Origin: Eutreptiella sp. 'Long Island Sound 2002'
Taxonomy: Eukaryota; Euglenozoa; Euglenophyceae; Eutreptiales; Eutreptiaceae
Direction of reading: 5' to 3'
Assembly: GCA_964036045.1 (NCBI GenBank)
Contig: OZ038384.1
Span: 40,526,844-40,590,843, forward strand
Length of the DNA: 64,000 nucleotides
The position numbers and the translations under genes are program-made. Positions within the stretch are counted from its first letter, which is position 1. Each line of letters opens with the position of its first letter. Below the pieces are notes generated by a model. It worked only from the letters and a program-made list of their open reading frames with translations, ran no database searches and was not told the origin of the DNA. Of this stretch, positions 32,765 through 45,500 are shown one piece after another.

Positions 32765-35160
32765 GCGCGGGTTTCAGGTGGGCCCCGTGGCGGAGCCTCC
32801 CCCGGCGCCCTTGCGTCGGCGTGATGCGCCAGGGTCGCCAAGGGGGCGGTGTCCGCGCGACCTGCGGGCTGTGCCCCATGGGCGGATCATGGGTGGAGGC
32901 AGGCCTCATGCCCGGCGTCCGGCATTGGTTCTTCGGGTTCCGCATCAGGTTGGCCAGCGGTCAATGCCTCGCCGCTTCCGTTTGTCGGACTGTCCGGTGG
33001 GTCGGCATGCTGTATTGCTGGCTGCTCCACCCCCCCGCTGGGTCCCCCCATTTCGGGGTGGGCCCGCCGCTCATGGTGGCAGTATTGTCCGCTGTGGAGG
33101 TCCCCCCACTTCTTTCGGTGGCGTCCACCGTGGGCTCCACGCGTTGTGGCTGGGCTGGCGGTGCGGGCGGCATGGCTGCGTCGCCCGTCGGTTGTGCCGC
33201 CTCTCGGGCGTGGCCTTCCGACGCGGGGCGGCGGCCCGGGTAGGCTTCCCCGGCCTGCGCACCGCGGGGTGTCAGCCGGGACGGTGGCATGTGCCGGGTT
33301 CGGGTCTGGGCCCGGGCTCGGGTTGGGGGCCGGGCGACTGGGAGATGATGGTTCTGTGGGCCGTACTGCTGGCCCGGCTGGTGGGGCGTGGTGCCGCCCG
33401 GACGCCGGTTCGGCTTCTGCCGGGGCCTGCAGATGGTGTCCCGGGGCCGTTGCGCTGGGCGTCGCCAGAGCCTGGGGATTGGGGCTCTCGGTGGGGTTGT
33501 GGGCGTGGGGGTGCACGGTGCCGGAGGGCCGGGTCATGGTGGTGTCGGTCGGGGCAGCGATACGTGTCTGCTTGGGGGTGCCTTTGGGTTGCGCGTATGC
33601 TTGGCCCGCCTTCGGCCGGTCAGGTGGGCCATCGCGTGGGCGGGGCTCCGGGTGGGCCTGTTTTGCCGCTGCCCGGCTGGCTGCCGGCTGGCGACCGCGT
33701 GTGGACGCGCCGGGTGGTGTTTGGGGTTGTGGAGCCGGGCTTCCTGTGGGGCCCGGGGCTGGGCCCATGTGCGGGTGCGCGGTGCCAGAGGGTTGCTCGG
33801 GTCGGGTGCCTACTGCCGCCGTATTCGTGAGGCTGGGCACGGCTCCGCTCCTGGCAGGTGACGCCGGGTCCCACTGGATGCCTGTGGCCGCTTGGTATTT
33901 TTGGCTGGTGTCGTTATGCCGCTCGTTTGGACGCACGCTCTTGTCCGGGGCTTTGTGGCGTGCCGGCCCTCAATGGTACCGGTACGTCCGTAGTCTGCGT
34001 GGCGTCGGCGGCGTGCTGTTGGTGTGGTGAGGTGACGGGTGCGTGGGGGTTGGAGGTGGATGGGTCGGAGGACGCGGAGGCCGTTGGACCTTGTGGCGCG
34101 GCGGCGCCCGATGGTGCCAGAGCGCGTACATTGGTGGCCCTGGTCGCTGCTGTGGCGCGTGATCGGGGCGGGAGGGTGGTGATGATCGCGGCTCTCCGGG
34201 AGGAGGAGGAGAAGGACCTGTGGTGCCGGGCACCTCCGGCCATCATCCTGGCCACTGCCGCATTGCCGTACGTGCCCAGCCGCGGCGGTGGGACGTGCTG
34301 CTGTTGGGCGCGCCGTGCCAATAGTGTGAGGCTGCAGAGGAGGCATATGCCCCTACATGTGAGATAGGCCGCCATCAGCCTCTCAGTCGCCCCCTCGGTC
34401 AGGCCCCCGCTGCGGTGGAAGAAATCCCCCTATTGGCCGCCATGGGCGCCGCGGACGACCCCATCGCCCATTCCGCGTCCCCCATCAGCCAGCCGAAGGC
34501 AAACAGGAGGCAGGTGGTGAGGGTGACGACCGTGGTGCGGTAGTTGTTGAGGTTCATGGTGGTGACGGGGCCCCAGCTGTCTGGCAGATTGCCAACTGGG
34601 TAGACTGCCCCGTGGCGCGTCGTCATAATGTTAGTAGTCTGGGACGTAAATCGTTGGGTCCGCCCCGTCCACTGGCACGGCCCATGTTGGCGCCCGCCAG
34701 GGGGGGCGGGCTGGCGGTGTCCCCGGGTCCTCGTCCGTGAGGACGTCCAACCACTCAACGTCGGGGCTGTCCCCCGCGCCATTGTTCCAGACATTCTGCT
34801 GAATCAGGGTGCGCAGTGTGTGGATGGTGAGGTCTTCGGCTTGTGTTTCGCGCGGCGGCGGAGCTGTGCAGAGTGGAATCCGGTTGTCGGCAAAGTTGGC
34901 ATGACCACAAGTTGGTGATGCACGGGCTGCAGAGCCAGTGCACCAGCTCGGTGCCCCCGCAGCCGAGGTCATGCCCAGCAGACTCCCCACAGGTTTCCCG
35001 GCCGCGGATGTGGAGCTTCACCTTCGGGCATCCTGAGGTGAGGTATTGTTCGCGGGACGATCGGGTCTCCATATGGGAGTGCGCGCGCTTCGGTGCAGTG
35101 CGGTGTGCCGGGTGGTGCATTGGCAGTACCCCGGTGGTTGCCGCGTGCCCATGTGTGTGG
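32765..35160 (-). pseudogene. LINE copy 2 ORF3 N-terminal finger and Pro-rich segment
   Basis: The second half of the Cys/His finger is intact here: GHDLGCGGTELVHW, LCSPC and LWSCQLC. The first C-X2-C pair and about 15 following residues are deleted compared with copies 1 and 3. The conserved stretch LIQQNVWNNGAGDSPDVEW follows, then the long Pro-rich segment (32887-33936). It begins directly after the ORF2 stop codon, in the +1 frame relative to ORF2, as in copy 3. Confidence 0.6.
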
Positions 35161-37260
35161 TTAGTTGCTGGGCTGTGCCTGTTGGTAATGGATGAGGAGG
35201 TTGTAATACGTAAGGCGGTCGTGGGATGTTTGTTGTGCTTCTTGTGCGTACACCTGGACGCGGTGCTCTAGCTGTGCGTCCGCTCTCTTGACGGCGGTGA
35301 GCTGCATGTGACGTATTGTGGCCTTGGGTCTTGGGGCGTGGTCGGCGATGACCCTGTAGAGTTGGAGTGGTACCGCTCCCCTGAGCACCGCCTCCTTGAT
35401 CTCCGGTTGCCGCATCAGGCGCCGAACCTCATTTGCCGGTGGCGTGGCGGGGCCCCATCCGGCGTGTTGTGCTATGGTGTCCTCTGGCGGCCAGGTAGTT
35501 GCCTCCTTGGGCCAACGGGCATTGTTTGAAGTGTTGCCATGTCTCTGGCTGTTGGAGATGGCAGGGGCATATGGTGTATTCTGGGGGCATGTCTATACCC
35601 CGTCGGCCATACCAGCGTGCCACCCTGTCTAGGAGGGGCATTTGTTCGAGCAAGAGTTGAACACGTCGTGTCTGTAGGTGTACCGGCAGTAGGGATGGGT
35701 AAAGAGCTGAGAAGTACAATGCGGTTTGCAGCTTATGTTGGAGGTGCTTCATGAGGGTGTTTTTGGCTTGGCTGCCTGGGATGTGCGCCATGGTGCGGAT
35801 GGGTTGCGGGTAGTGGTATGCCCGTCCCGTGTCGTTGTAGATTCGGTCGTCCGGTACCCAGGCTGCTGGTTCCCCGGGGTGTGGGATCGGCGGTAGATGT
35901 TGGAGGTGCGTGTGCATGTGGTCCTAAAGCGGCGGGTCCTCGCTGTCCGGCATATGTTCGGCAAGCTGGTTGTGGGCGTATAGGTCTATGTGTCCGTTGC
36001 CTAGGCTATACCGAGCGGACTCTTGTTTGACGCCTTCTAAGACGACGTCTTTGGGGAGGCGCGGCAAGGCCGCCTAGAGGTGTAGGGCCTGGATGCCCAG
36101 GCTAGAGTCGGTCGCCTTGTGCAGGGGCTGCCGTGCCAGTTTGCGGACGATCTGGAAGGCCACCGCCGCGTCTACCACGACCCAGACATGGTGCGTGTGG
36201 TCACGTGGTTGCTGGTGGGTGTCCTTGACGGCGTCCACGATGAGCGCCAGTGTTTTAAACTCCCCGTGACAGGAGGCCCAGAAGATGGAGGCCCCTGTGA
36301 AGTGGTGTTGGTGCAGTCGGCCTGTCGCGTCTGTCCTCAACTCCAGAGCTGCCCCCTGAGCTGCTGGGGTGACGCTTGTGGTGCCAGATTCATTTGCAAA
36401 AATGACTGTGTTGTGGTTGTCCGGGCACGGCAGGCGGCAGGGATTCGTTCGCTGGTAGGCGTGGACGCGTGCTCCCTGTTCCGTGGCGGCACACTGCGTG
36501 GTGGTGGCCGGTTGGAGTTTCCGGGTAGCATACACGCCCACCCCCTGGCGGATGTTCTCGGTTGCTGCTGGGTTCCTGCGGACATAGTCGTTGTTCCGCT
36601 TGTGGCCTTGTGTGAGGTAGCCGTATACATATAGGAGCAGGTACGCTTTCTGTGAGTGGAATGTGGTCCACTCGACCGTCCGCCAATCCTGGACTTGGGA
36701 GCAGCGGTGTTTAACCGGGTAGGCGGGGGCCTCCGGTGTGGTGCTGCAGTGTTTTGCCAGCACGGGGAAGGTGATGGCTGGGTGCTTGGTATCCCACGTT
36801 CCCCGGTGCAATCTCCATTCTGCCGCGGCGCCTGTGGCCGTGTCCTTCTCAGCGGCCCGTTCGAAGTGCGTGTGTAGCCACCGGTGTTGTTCCAGGGTAG
36901 CGTGGGCCGTTGGTATGTGGTGGTAGCACACCAGTAACTGGAGGAGGGGCCACGGGGTGGCTAGTGCTTGGGGCCCACATCTCCAGCAAGTGGTGGGGGT
37001 GCCCATCAGCTTGTCTTGCGACAGTAACGGCGGACAGAAGGGGTGTGCCTTGGGTGGTGGCAGCATCCACAAGCTGCCGCGTGCTCTGCCAGGCCGCAAA
37101 GTGGTTTTGAGTCCGATGGGTGCCAGGAGGAGTACTGCTGGCACCGTGGCGCCTGGTACATACTCCACTTGTTCCAGTGGCCGGTGGTGGGCCTGGTTCC
37201 CGCGTAATGGGCCCGGTGGCAGTGGCCGCTTGTGCGTGCTCCAAAACAGGTTGTACGCCT
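35161..37260 (-). pseudogene. LINE copy 2 ORF2: RNase H and C-terminal knuckle
   Basis: RNase H is recognised by VIFANESG (D replaced by N and E compared with FADASG in copy 3), FWASCHGEFKTLALIVDAV, and HHVWVVVDAAVAFQIVRKLA. The tail has the ICPCHLQQPETWQHFKQCP knuckle and ends QPSN with TAA at 35161. The domain would remove RNA from the cDNA hybrid. The loss of the first catalytic Asp plus frame breaks near 35.9-36.07 kb mean this copy is dead. Confidence 0.82.
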
Positions 37261-39100
37261 CACGTACTTCCCCATCGGTCGGCTGTGGGTGTCCGGTTTG
37301 TGTGGCTGCGTTGCGCATGTGACTTTCCAGGACTGACTTGTTGGGCCAGTTCCGGGTGTTGTCGGAAGGGGACGTGGTGTGTGCCCACCCGCTGGAGGGC
37401 CCGCCTCTGGTTTGGGGTGACTCGTACGAGCTGTAGGGTGGTGCCCACCAGGTCCAGAGTGATGGTGCTTCGCGTTGGCCCTCCACCCACTTCGGTGTGT
37501 AGGACCGCCACAGGGACGGTCTCCCTGCAACAATGGTTCGTTCTGATGACATGTTGGTGTTGGGGTAGCAGGAGTTGTAGGTGGTACCATACGCGGGTCC
37601 CCACCTTGGTGGGGAGGCCCCGCTGGTGAAGTATGTATTGGGGGCAGGTGTTGCGATGGTATTGGGCCTCTTGCAGTGTCAGCGTGAACACTTCCCTCAC
37701 CTGCGGTTCATGATTGTGCATGAGACTGTGCAGGTGGGCCGCGCTGTGAGCTGTGTACGCGTTGTTGACGAGGTGATCGGTGTTGTCTCCGTAGTATGGC
37801 GGCGACGCCGCGCGTACCACCGCGGGTAGTGATGTGGGCCAGTGGCCGTGGATGGTCCACACTCGCCGTACTGTGGTAGTGGCCGCTTGTAGCATGTTTT
37901 GGGGGTGCGTTAGGTGTAAGGCCTGGAGCCCTATAGCTGCGTTGAGCACGGCTTGTAGGAAGTACGCCAGGGCCTCGGTGGAGAGTGCCACGATGCGCGC
38001 TATGGCTACTGTCCATGTCAGCTGCCGTATCAGGTTCGGTGGTAGGGTGACCCCGTTGGCGGTGGCCGCTTGTTGGACCACCAGGTAGGTGGCTGTGCTT
38101 ACTGAGTTCATGGGCGGGTCGCGGGGGAGGAGGGGTGGCGGCGGTGCATTGTGCACCATGGTGGCAGACTTGACGTTGTGTACCAGTAGCTGGTTCCCCT
38201 CCAGATAGTTGATGACGGCGTGGAGTACTTTGGTGCCCCTGATGGGGTCCGGGGTAGTTGACAGGGGTTGACGGGCGGTGGCGGTCACCACGGCCATTTC
38301 GTCCGTAAATGCCCGGGGCGTGGTCCGTAAGAGGTATGGAGCCACGTCTGGGTATGTGCGTCGGATGCAAAACGCCAGCGGGAGGGTGACGAGTAGGAAG
38401 AGGAATGGGCCTTCCGCACCCCCTTGCGGGACTCCACTGGCGGGATGGACCCATGGGGTGGTGCCAACATCGGTTTTCACTACATACATGCGGCTGGCGA
38501 GGTACGCTTGTAGGAAACCCTGGAATGGGGGGTCCCATGTGTTTCCAGGCAACCTGTAGGAGGCGGTGCCGGGTGTTGGGGAAGGCCCCCTTGACATCCA
38601 GGGACGTGATGATGAGGCTGATCGGGTCCATGTCTACCACGGCGTCTTGCATAAATATGGCCTCCAACGGTGACCTACCCGGTATGGCTCCCCACATTTT
38701 GGGCGGTATAGCTCGGTACACTGCCGGGGCCACCGGTTTGAGGATGAGCATCCATATGAGTTTGGCTTCTGTGCTGGTGCATACTATGGGTCTCCAGTTG
38801 TCTGGGTTTGCCCACTCGCCTAACCTGGTACAGCGGGTGTACCAGGTTCGCCCAGTCGGGTGGTACGTCCGTTTCCCCGATGGCGACATCCCACAGGCGC
38901 GCAGCCAAGTGTCTCTTTAGGTTCAGCGTGACCCTGCGGTAGAGTTTCGCCGGGAGTCCGTCCAGCCCCGGGGTTTTTCCTGGTTGTAGTTTGTACAGCA
39001 CTTAATTGAGTTCCATAATGGTGAACGGGGCTCGGTGCATGTCTCGTCGCTGTGTTCTGTTGTAGAGTTTCGGCAAGTGCGATATCCATTCCTCCGTGTA
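37261..39100 (-). pseudogene. LINE copy 2 ORF2: reverse transcriptase
   Basis: Three frames share the RT. The fingers read KLQPGKTPGLDGLPAKLYR. The next part reads NWRPIVCTSTEAKLIWMLIL, SLDVKGAFPNTRHRLL (motif A). The palm has ASGVPQGGAEGPFLFLLV (motif B) and AFTDEMAVV, where the FADD motif of copy 3 has become FTDE. This is an APE-type LINE RT by its order relative to the EEP nuclease. Frameshifts and the altered motif C make it inactive. Confidence 0.88.
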
Positions 39101-40453
39101 CGCTGATAGCTCACCATCCTCGGTGTTGTGTTGGCGCTGGAAGCTGTTGAGGACTTCCTCCCAGACCACTTTGGGGTCGTTGGTCACTGTGCCGTCTTGT
39201 AGGCGTACCGCCTTGATGCCTTGGTGGCCTGTTTCTCCCAGGACTTTGTCCCGGTTTGTTAAGGACTTGTAGGGTTGTAGCGTTGTTGTTCTTGTGCTAG
39301 CTCCTTTGCTCGGCGGACGTGCCATTCCCTGAGTTGCCGGTGCGTGGTGTCCAGCCGTGCGGCAAGTTCCTCGGCGTCATGTTGGGCCTGCGGGTCATGT
39401 GAGTGCACTGCCGTGTGTGGTGCCCGCTTGTCGCGCCATATGGCTGGAACCAGGGATCGTAGGTCTTGATGCGGGGTGGCGTCGTCCTGTGTGCACCGGT
39501 GTTCTCCTCGGGTGCCGCACGCCGTGGCCGCTTGTTGCATGGCAAGGTTGAGGTCCGTCTCGTCTTGTTGGCCCAGGATGCGCTGCACCGTGCAGTAATA
39601 CGCCATTCATTTGTGTGTGTCGTGCTCGTCTGGTGGTCTAATGGGTGGTTGTTCTTCGTGGAGGCCGGGGGTACTTGAAGTACCTTGATTTGTACCTCCA
39701 CGTGTCGATGTCCGGTGATCTTGGACGGCAGGTCGTGGTATTGCGCCCGTGCCACCTCGACGTGTGCCGAGTCGGCGTAGCAGAGGTTGATGCGGGAATC
39801 TGCCAAGCCAGGCTGCGGTAGTCTGTGCGAGGGCTGGCCTCGCAGACAAGCTGTGAGGTCCTGCAGGCCCATATGTTGCATGGCCATTTGAACCGCTGTG
39901 TCCTCGGGCCTCTGTCGCCCTCCGCGATTGTCCGCTGATGGGGCAGCCTTGAAGTCTCCTATGATGACAGTCCGCCCAATCATGGCAAGTTGCCGGTAGG
40001 CCTCCATGTGGTGTTCGAGGAATGTCTCCGTGGCGTCTCTAAAGGGGCCATGTACGTTGATGACTTTCAGCTGCCACGTTGGGTCGACCAGTTCATATGC
40101 CGCCAGGCGGCCTTCTACGCCCAGGTGGTGGTGGACGTGTACTTGGACCTCACGTTTGTGGGATATGGGCACTCCCCTGACCCACGTGGTGCGGTATTGG
40201 TGTCCCGTCCCGGTGAGGACGGGGGTCAGGCTGGGGTGGGCTGCCTGGGTTTTGAGGGCCTGTTCCTGCCACCCCATGGCGTCTGGGTCACATCTCGCAA
40301 TGACAGAACTCCTGTAGGTCTGGAGCTTTGGCTGCATCGTACAGGGCGCCTGGTTCGTCCAGGGACATGCGAGTGACGAGCGCATTGGTGACTTCGTGGG
40401 TTTGCGCTTTGGTAACCCTTGGGGGGCCCCTGGCGCGGCGTGGTAGTAGTCAT
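39101..40453 (-). pseudogene. LINE copy 2 ORF2: EEP (AP-like) endonuclease and linker
   Basis: The nuclease nicks target DNA so its 3' end primes reverse transcription. Visible motifs are DAMGWQEQAL (QE metal site), LKVINVHGPF, VIIGDFKAAPSAD (GDFNA in copy 3, so the Asn is lost) and KITGHRHVEV at the SDH position. A basic linker leads to RT. The N-terminal 30 residues are in another frame. It follows ORF1 through a TGA at 40450-40452. Confidence 0.85.
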
Positions 40454-42177
40454 TGCCCCAGGCGCAGTTAGAGGTTGATCGCTGTTGCCACCCGTTGCTG
40501 CTCTCGTACATTCGGCTCCTCCAGCCCTGCCTGCGGCACGTCACCTGTCCAGACGGTGCCCGGCGGTACCTGGTTGGCGGGTGTGCGGAGCTGTACCGGG
40601 CAGTCTGGGGACTGCCTGTCGTCCCAGAGTTCGAGGTTTGAGGTTTCTGCTTTTTTGCCCCACTCCGGGATTGCCTGCCATTTGATCTTCAGCTGCAGGT
40701 TGCCATGTTGGCCAAGTGTGGCCAGTCTGCCTTGTATCTTGCCCCGTAACCATACAAATTGCTTCGGTTGTCCTCTAAGCGTGGCCCCGAATACCCGCTG
40801 TACTTCCGCGCCGTCTGGCCATTTAGGGTGCATGGCGGCACGTTCCGCCGCCGTGAAGAATGGGCACAGTTGGGTCTTTGGCTCTGGTTGTGGGTCAGGC
40901 GGTGGTGGTGCTGGGGCCGTTTTGGGTTCCGGCTTGGGCCGTTTGGCCCGGCGGGCCGAGGTGTCCGCCCCCCCCGGACGAGGCCTCGGCTTGGGCCGGG
41001 GTTGTTCAGGTGCCGGCTTGGGGGCCGGCTTCGGCGCGTTGCGGCTTTGAAAGATGCTGTATGCTGGTCCTTGCCCGTTTCCTGGTCGGTGCATACCCCG
41101 AAGCTGGTTCGCGTGATCTTGTAGGTTGGTGGTGCGAAGTTTGGCGGTTTGTTCCGTGTTCGTGGGCCAGGACATCCAGCGTTCCGCCCTTGCTGTCCCG
41201 TGTTTTCGTATGTAGGCTGCCAGGTTGCGAGTGAGTTGGAGCCACGTTGCGGAAAGCGTGGTGTCTGTGGCTGGGGCATCCACTGCCCAGTGAATCCCTG
41301 TTTTGAGGGCTAACCAGTGCGCCCAGGGGTAGTGGGTTTGGTGGGTGGAGTGTTGAAAACTGTCCCCCAGTGCCAGTGGGGTCGCTGTCTTCGTTTCTGG
41401 TGTGAATGTGTGGACTCTGTCGGTTGTGCCCATGGCGTTCCATTGTGCTACCCACCAGGTGTGTTGGTGGCACGTTAGTGTCACCGTGGGGGTATCTGGG
41501 GGCCTGTAAATAAATGCCGTCCAATCAGTGACCTTCGGACCTTCGGTTTTTCGGTTGTGCTGCTCCGGTGGGCTGGTTCGGTTCACCAGATGGTTCACAA
41601 GGTCCGGCGTCAGGCCGTCCTCTGTTTCCTGCACCCTGTCCTTACGTGCCGTCGGGTGCCCCAGGGCATCGTCCCAGGCGTCCGTGGTGGCCGCCAGGGT
41701 GTTGGTTGCTAGGGTGATGATATCGTCCGTTAGGCCTTCCACGATGGAGTACTTTTCTTCCGCCAAAGTGGCCAGGAGTTGGGCCGTGTGTTTCATTGTG
41801 AGGTGTAGCAGCGCCCTGTCGGGGCCTGGGCCGTTTGGGTCCACGGGGCTGGGGTCGCGTCCGCCGTGTCTCGCCAACGGGTGCCGTGGTTTGTCGGTGT
41901 TGGGTAGTCGTGGCCCCATGGCCATGTGGTGCACCTGATCGAGGGGGACGGCTTGGCCCGTGGTGTCTCCCGTCGTGAGGTACACTTCTTTGGCGCCTGT
42001 TACAGTGTTTAGGTAGATACCTGGGAGTGGGGCGGGCTGGCACAGGCAATGGCTGGAACAGGACGTGGGGGCAGGGGTGCCCGCTGGGGGGATCCCCGAG
42101 CCCGAGCCCTGGGCAGTGGTCATCCATGCCGTGGGGCATGGGGTATAGTATGTAGGGCCCTGCCGCCCTGCGCAGTG
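40450..42177 (-). pseudogene. LINE copy 2 ORF1 (gag-like), 5'-truncated
   Basis: The longest open frame (551 codons, 40468-42123) has no recognised domain. It is Thr/Pro-rich, with a Trp-containing middle (WTAFIYRPP, CHQHTWWVAQWN), a Pro/Lys/Arg-rich basic stretch (PKPAPEQPRPKPRPRPGG) suited to RNA binding, and a conserved C-terminal segment (FGATLRGQPKQFVWLRGKIQ). A premature TAA at 40468 replaces an AAA of copy 3; the ancestral stop is the TGA at 40450. The N-terminus is missing because the copy begins at 42177. Confidence 0.7.
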
Positions 42178-42180
42178 GCC

Positions 42181-43691
42181 GCTGGCTTGGCGCCTATCGT
42201 CGGGGCCTTCGGCGAGACGAGGTGATCTCGTGGGCGTCGTGTCGTCACCTCACCTGCAAGTGGCCGGTGCGGGACTTGCGTCGCGTGTGCGCCGCGGTGT
42301 GTCATCGCTGCACTGCCGGTGGTCGGCTGCGCTGGGCGGGGCAGGTGTGTGCCGCATCGGTCGCCCCGCGTGGTCTGAGCACGTGTTCCGTGTTTCGGCT
42401 CGCGGCGGCTCAGGGCCCCGGGGGGTCTGCCACACGCCGCACGAGGGCGCGGCGGAGGGCACTGAGGATGTCGTGCACAAGGGCCGCGTGTGCCGCCTGG
42501 GCTTCTGTCTCAGTGCGGATGGCGGGCTGCAGTTGCTCGCCCATCGCCAGCTCCCGGATCTGGTGGATCGCGAAGACGGGGCACAGGTTGGTCGCTGTGG
42601 GGGTCTCCGCCATTCGCTCGCGCTTGAGGATGGCCTTCAGCTGCTGTCGGCCGTCCAGGTGGAATCTCCACGTCGCCGTCTAGTCCCTGGTGTGCGGCCA
42701 GCGGCGCTGCGCCTACCGCCGGAGGCAGTAGAGGGCATGGCCAGGGTGCCAGGCGCCGGCTGCCCCCGACACAATGGCCGTCAGGGGGTCCGGGGGCTGG
42801 CCGTTCGGCCGGGGGGTGGGGTTGTCCGGCAGGGCTGTGTTCGCTGGGAGCATGGAGTCGGCGGCTTCCAGGCTCCAGTGGCTCTCCTGTGGGTGCGGGG
42901 TGATCCACACGTGGTAGTAGTGGCCACTTTCCAACACGATCATGGCGATGGTGCTGGGGTCCGTTCGCGTGGCGGCGGCGCTGCGTGTGCCGTCACCGGG
43001 TACCGCTCCACCATACTCGTGAGGTTACGCCCCCTGTCCTGGGCTGTCCTGCTCTCCCATTCCGCCAGGCCTTCGTACCGTGGGATGCGGAGGGTTTCGG
43101 CTCTCGGTGGCGGGGCGGCCCGCTCCCGGCCCCCGGTGCTGGGCGCGGGCCTGGGGTCTGTCGGTGCCGCTATGAGCGTGTGTGCCCAACCCAGGTTCGG
43201 GACCCATATGCCTCCCTGGTCCAGCTGGTGGGTGTTGCACCACAAGATCCACGCGTCAACAAGGTCGTCCGTGATCTGTGTCCCGCGGCTGACGAGCGCC
43301 TGGAGCTGCCGCACAAAGACTTCGGTTGTTGCGGCGTATGGCGGGGGACCAGGGCGAAGAGCCTGCTCGGGTCGACGTCCTGGAGGTGTTCCCGGAGGGC
43401 TGGCACTAGCTCGCTCGAGGGTGCGGTGGCGTGGATGCCGTAGAGCGCCCTCAGTTCCGCGTCGTCAAAGGGACCCGTGTTCCTCCGTTGCGGTGGTCGG
43501 GGGGCTGGGGGGGGCATGGCCTCCCAGTCCTGGTCCGGTGTGGCGGCAGTCGGGGAGGAGTGCCCTGGGGTGGTGCCAGGGTTGCCCCTAGGCATGTTCC
43601 CCGTGGAGGCCTCCCGTTGCTGGGGCATCGAACAGGCCGCGGCGGTTGGCAGTGAGTCACCTGACTCCTGACGGCCTGAGGTGTCTGTCAT
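42181..43691 (-). pseudogene. LINE copy 3 ORF3 C-terminus: Ulp1/C48-like cysteine protease
   Basis: Homologous to 25.2-26.5 kb. Frames 42940-43314, 42713-42943 and 42410-42613 follow each other. They read ITDDLVDAWILWCN (N-terminal helix), SGHYYHVWITP (His), LEAADSML (Asp present, unlike copy 1) and NLCPVFAIHQIRELAMG (Cys). The complete His-Asp-Cys set across two frames supports a real C48-type peptidase ancestor. An upstream frame (43170-43691) links it to the central region. The small frame changes here are absent in copy 1 and are therefore decay. Confidence 0.62.
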
Positions 43692-45500
43692 TTCAGCGTC
43701 CGCTCCTGGGCCGCTTGCGTCGTGCTCCCGTTATTGCGATGCGTCCTCTGCGCCTCGGCGGTTTGGCCATGTTGCTGCTGGGGTGGGGAATCTCGTGGCG
43801 TACAGGCCCAGTTGGTCGGGTGGCCGGTGCCCGCGTCATTGCGTTCGCTTGCGGGGGGGGGGGTGTGTTGGGAGGGTTGTCCTCCCACCCCTTGTGCAGA
43901 CCGTTGGTCGGCCGCGGGTTCCCTTGGCCGTGTGTCCGTGGCGTGCTGTCCCCCCCGTAGCGGGCCGGCCCCGACCCTGGGAGGGAGGTTGCGGATGAGC
44001 TGGACGCTCCGTCTGCTGCCCAGTGGGGGCCCGTGTGAAGCGCTGCCTGTCACTCTCGCTTTGCTGGCGTGGGAATGGTGGGGATGTGCGCCCGTTCGGT
44101 GCGGGGCCTCTTCAACCGGCGTCGAGATTGGTGGTAGATGATGTCCATTTGGCGTGGAGGTCGTTGGGATCTCCATGGTCTCTGTCCGTATCCTCGTTGA
44201 AGACGACTTGCCGTGCTGTGGGAGGCGGCGTACGGCTGCGGCCTTGCATCCCTGAGGTATGAGGAGTCCTTGGACCCTCAGCGGGGCGAACGGTCGGAGG
44301 GGGCTTCTGTACGTGCCAGCGGGGGAACCCATTCCGGCTAGTGCCCCGCGTTGGCGTTCTGGGGAGTTCTGGCGCGCCGTCTGCCTGGGGGCCTCCGGGA
44401 CGTCCTGGGACCACGGCCGTCGGTGGCCTGAGGCGTGCCCTTGGTAGCCCGGGAATGCAGGGATGTCCCAGATGTTGTGCTTTTGCATGGCCGCACGGAT
44501 GCGCAGGGCTGCGCGCCGTTGTCATTGCCAGTGTAGTCCGTTCATTTCGTCCGGGCTGTAGGCCCCCATATGCGCCATGAGCCGGGTGGCCACATAGTGC
44601 CATTGGCCGGGGTGGTCCATGGTGGCGGGGGGCCTGTGCCCAATCCGATGGCCGAAGGTGATGTCTGCCATGGTGCGGATTCCCTCGATTCCCTCGTTCT
44701 GTCAATCCACATACCCAGGTCTTGGGCCACCGCCTGTTCCGCGTGGTTGCTGGGGTGGCGGGCGTCGCCTACCAAGCGTGCGTAGTCCAGATGCCCCCGC
44801 CCCCAGGGTGGGGCGTTCCCCGTGGTTGGCCGGTAGGCTCGCTAGCGGTGTTGGTGCCCGCCTCCACGCGCGTCCCGCTTCCTGGGGCGCCGCGGTCGTC
44901 TGGGGCCTGATCCGCTGCCCCGCTCGCGGTCGTGGGCCCGTCATCCGTGGCCGTAGCATGCTCAGTTTGCCCCAGGGCGGTGTAATCGCGCTGGAGGTGT
45001 GCCTGGCGTGACAGCTTGAGGGGTGTGCCCTCTGCATAGGCGCGTCGTGGCTCCGGGCGGACGCGCGGGGCCGCTGGCGTTGGGACCGCGTTGAGGGTCA
45101 TTCATGCAGGACACCATGAAAGCATCGAAAGAGTCGTCTTCGCGGTTGTGTCCGCTGGGCTACTTTTGTCTGTCGGCCACGCGCTGGGGCATGTCGGCTG
45201 TGTTTTCCCAGGCTTCTGACTTCGCGCTGGTCTCTGGTCAGCCCCGTGGTGGCGCCTCCCCCGGCCCGCTTGCGTCGGCGTGATGCGCCGGGGTCACCAA
45301 CGGGGCGGCGTCCGCTCGACCCGCGTGTTGTGCCCCATGGGCGGAATGGTGGGTGGAGGCCGGCCTCATGCCTGGCGTCCGGCATTGGCTCTTCAGGTTC
45401 GGCACCAGTTTGGCCAGCGGTCGATGCCTCGCCGCTTTCGTTTGCCGCCATGCCCGGTGGGTCGACATGCTGTATTGCTGGCTGGTCAACCCCCGGTAGG
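43688..45500 (-). pseudogene. LINE copy 3 ORF3 central Arg/Pro-rich region
   Basis: Several short frames correspond to 26.5-28.2 kb of copy 1 (PHHGRHHLRPSD, NIWDIPAFPGYQGHAS, RTGAHPHHSH). Some blocks are shortened, including the SR-rich stretch. It is the most broken of the three versions. No domain was recognised. Confidence 0.5.

Larger units (their letters stand above)
31154..42177 (-). mobile_element. Giant LINE, copy 2 (5'-truncated, 3' end cut)
   Basis: Runs from a truncated ORF1 (42177) through ORF2 (40453-35161) into ORF3, which is cut at 31154 just before its cysteine-protease part by the junction with copy 1. The 5' junction at 42177/42181 is sharp. Up to 42176 the sequence follows copy 3's ORF1; beyond it the sequence is the tail of copy 3's ORF3. 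Many frameshifts are present and several catalytic residues are lost. Confidence 0.85.

Noticed and set aside
28193-34030. Long plus-strand frames (385-452 codons) opposite the LINE ORF3
   Set aside because: Gly/Arg/Trp-rich antisense shadows of the proline-rich ORF3; no motif, and the recognisable domains are on the minus strand.
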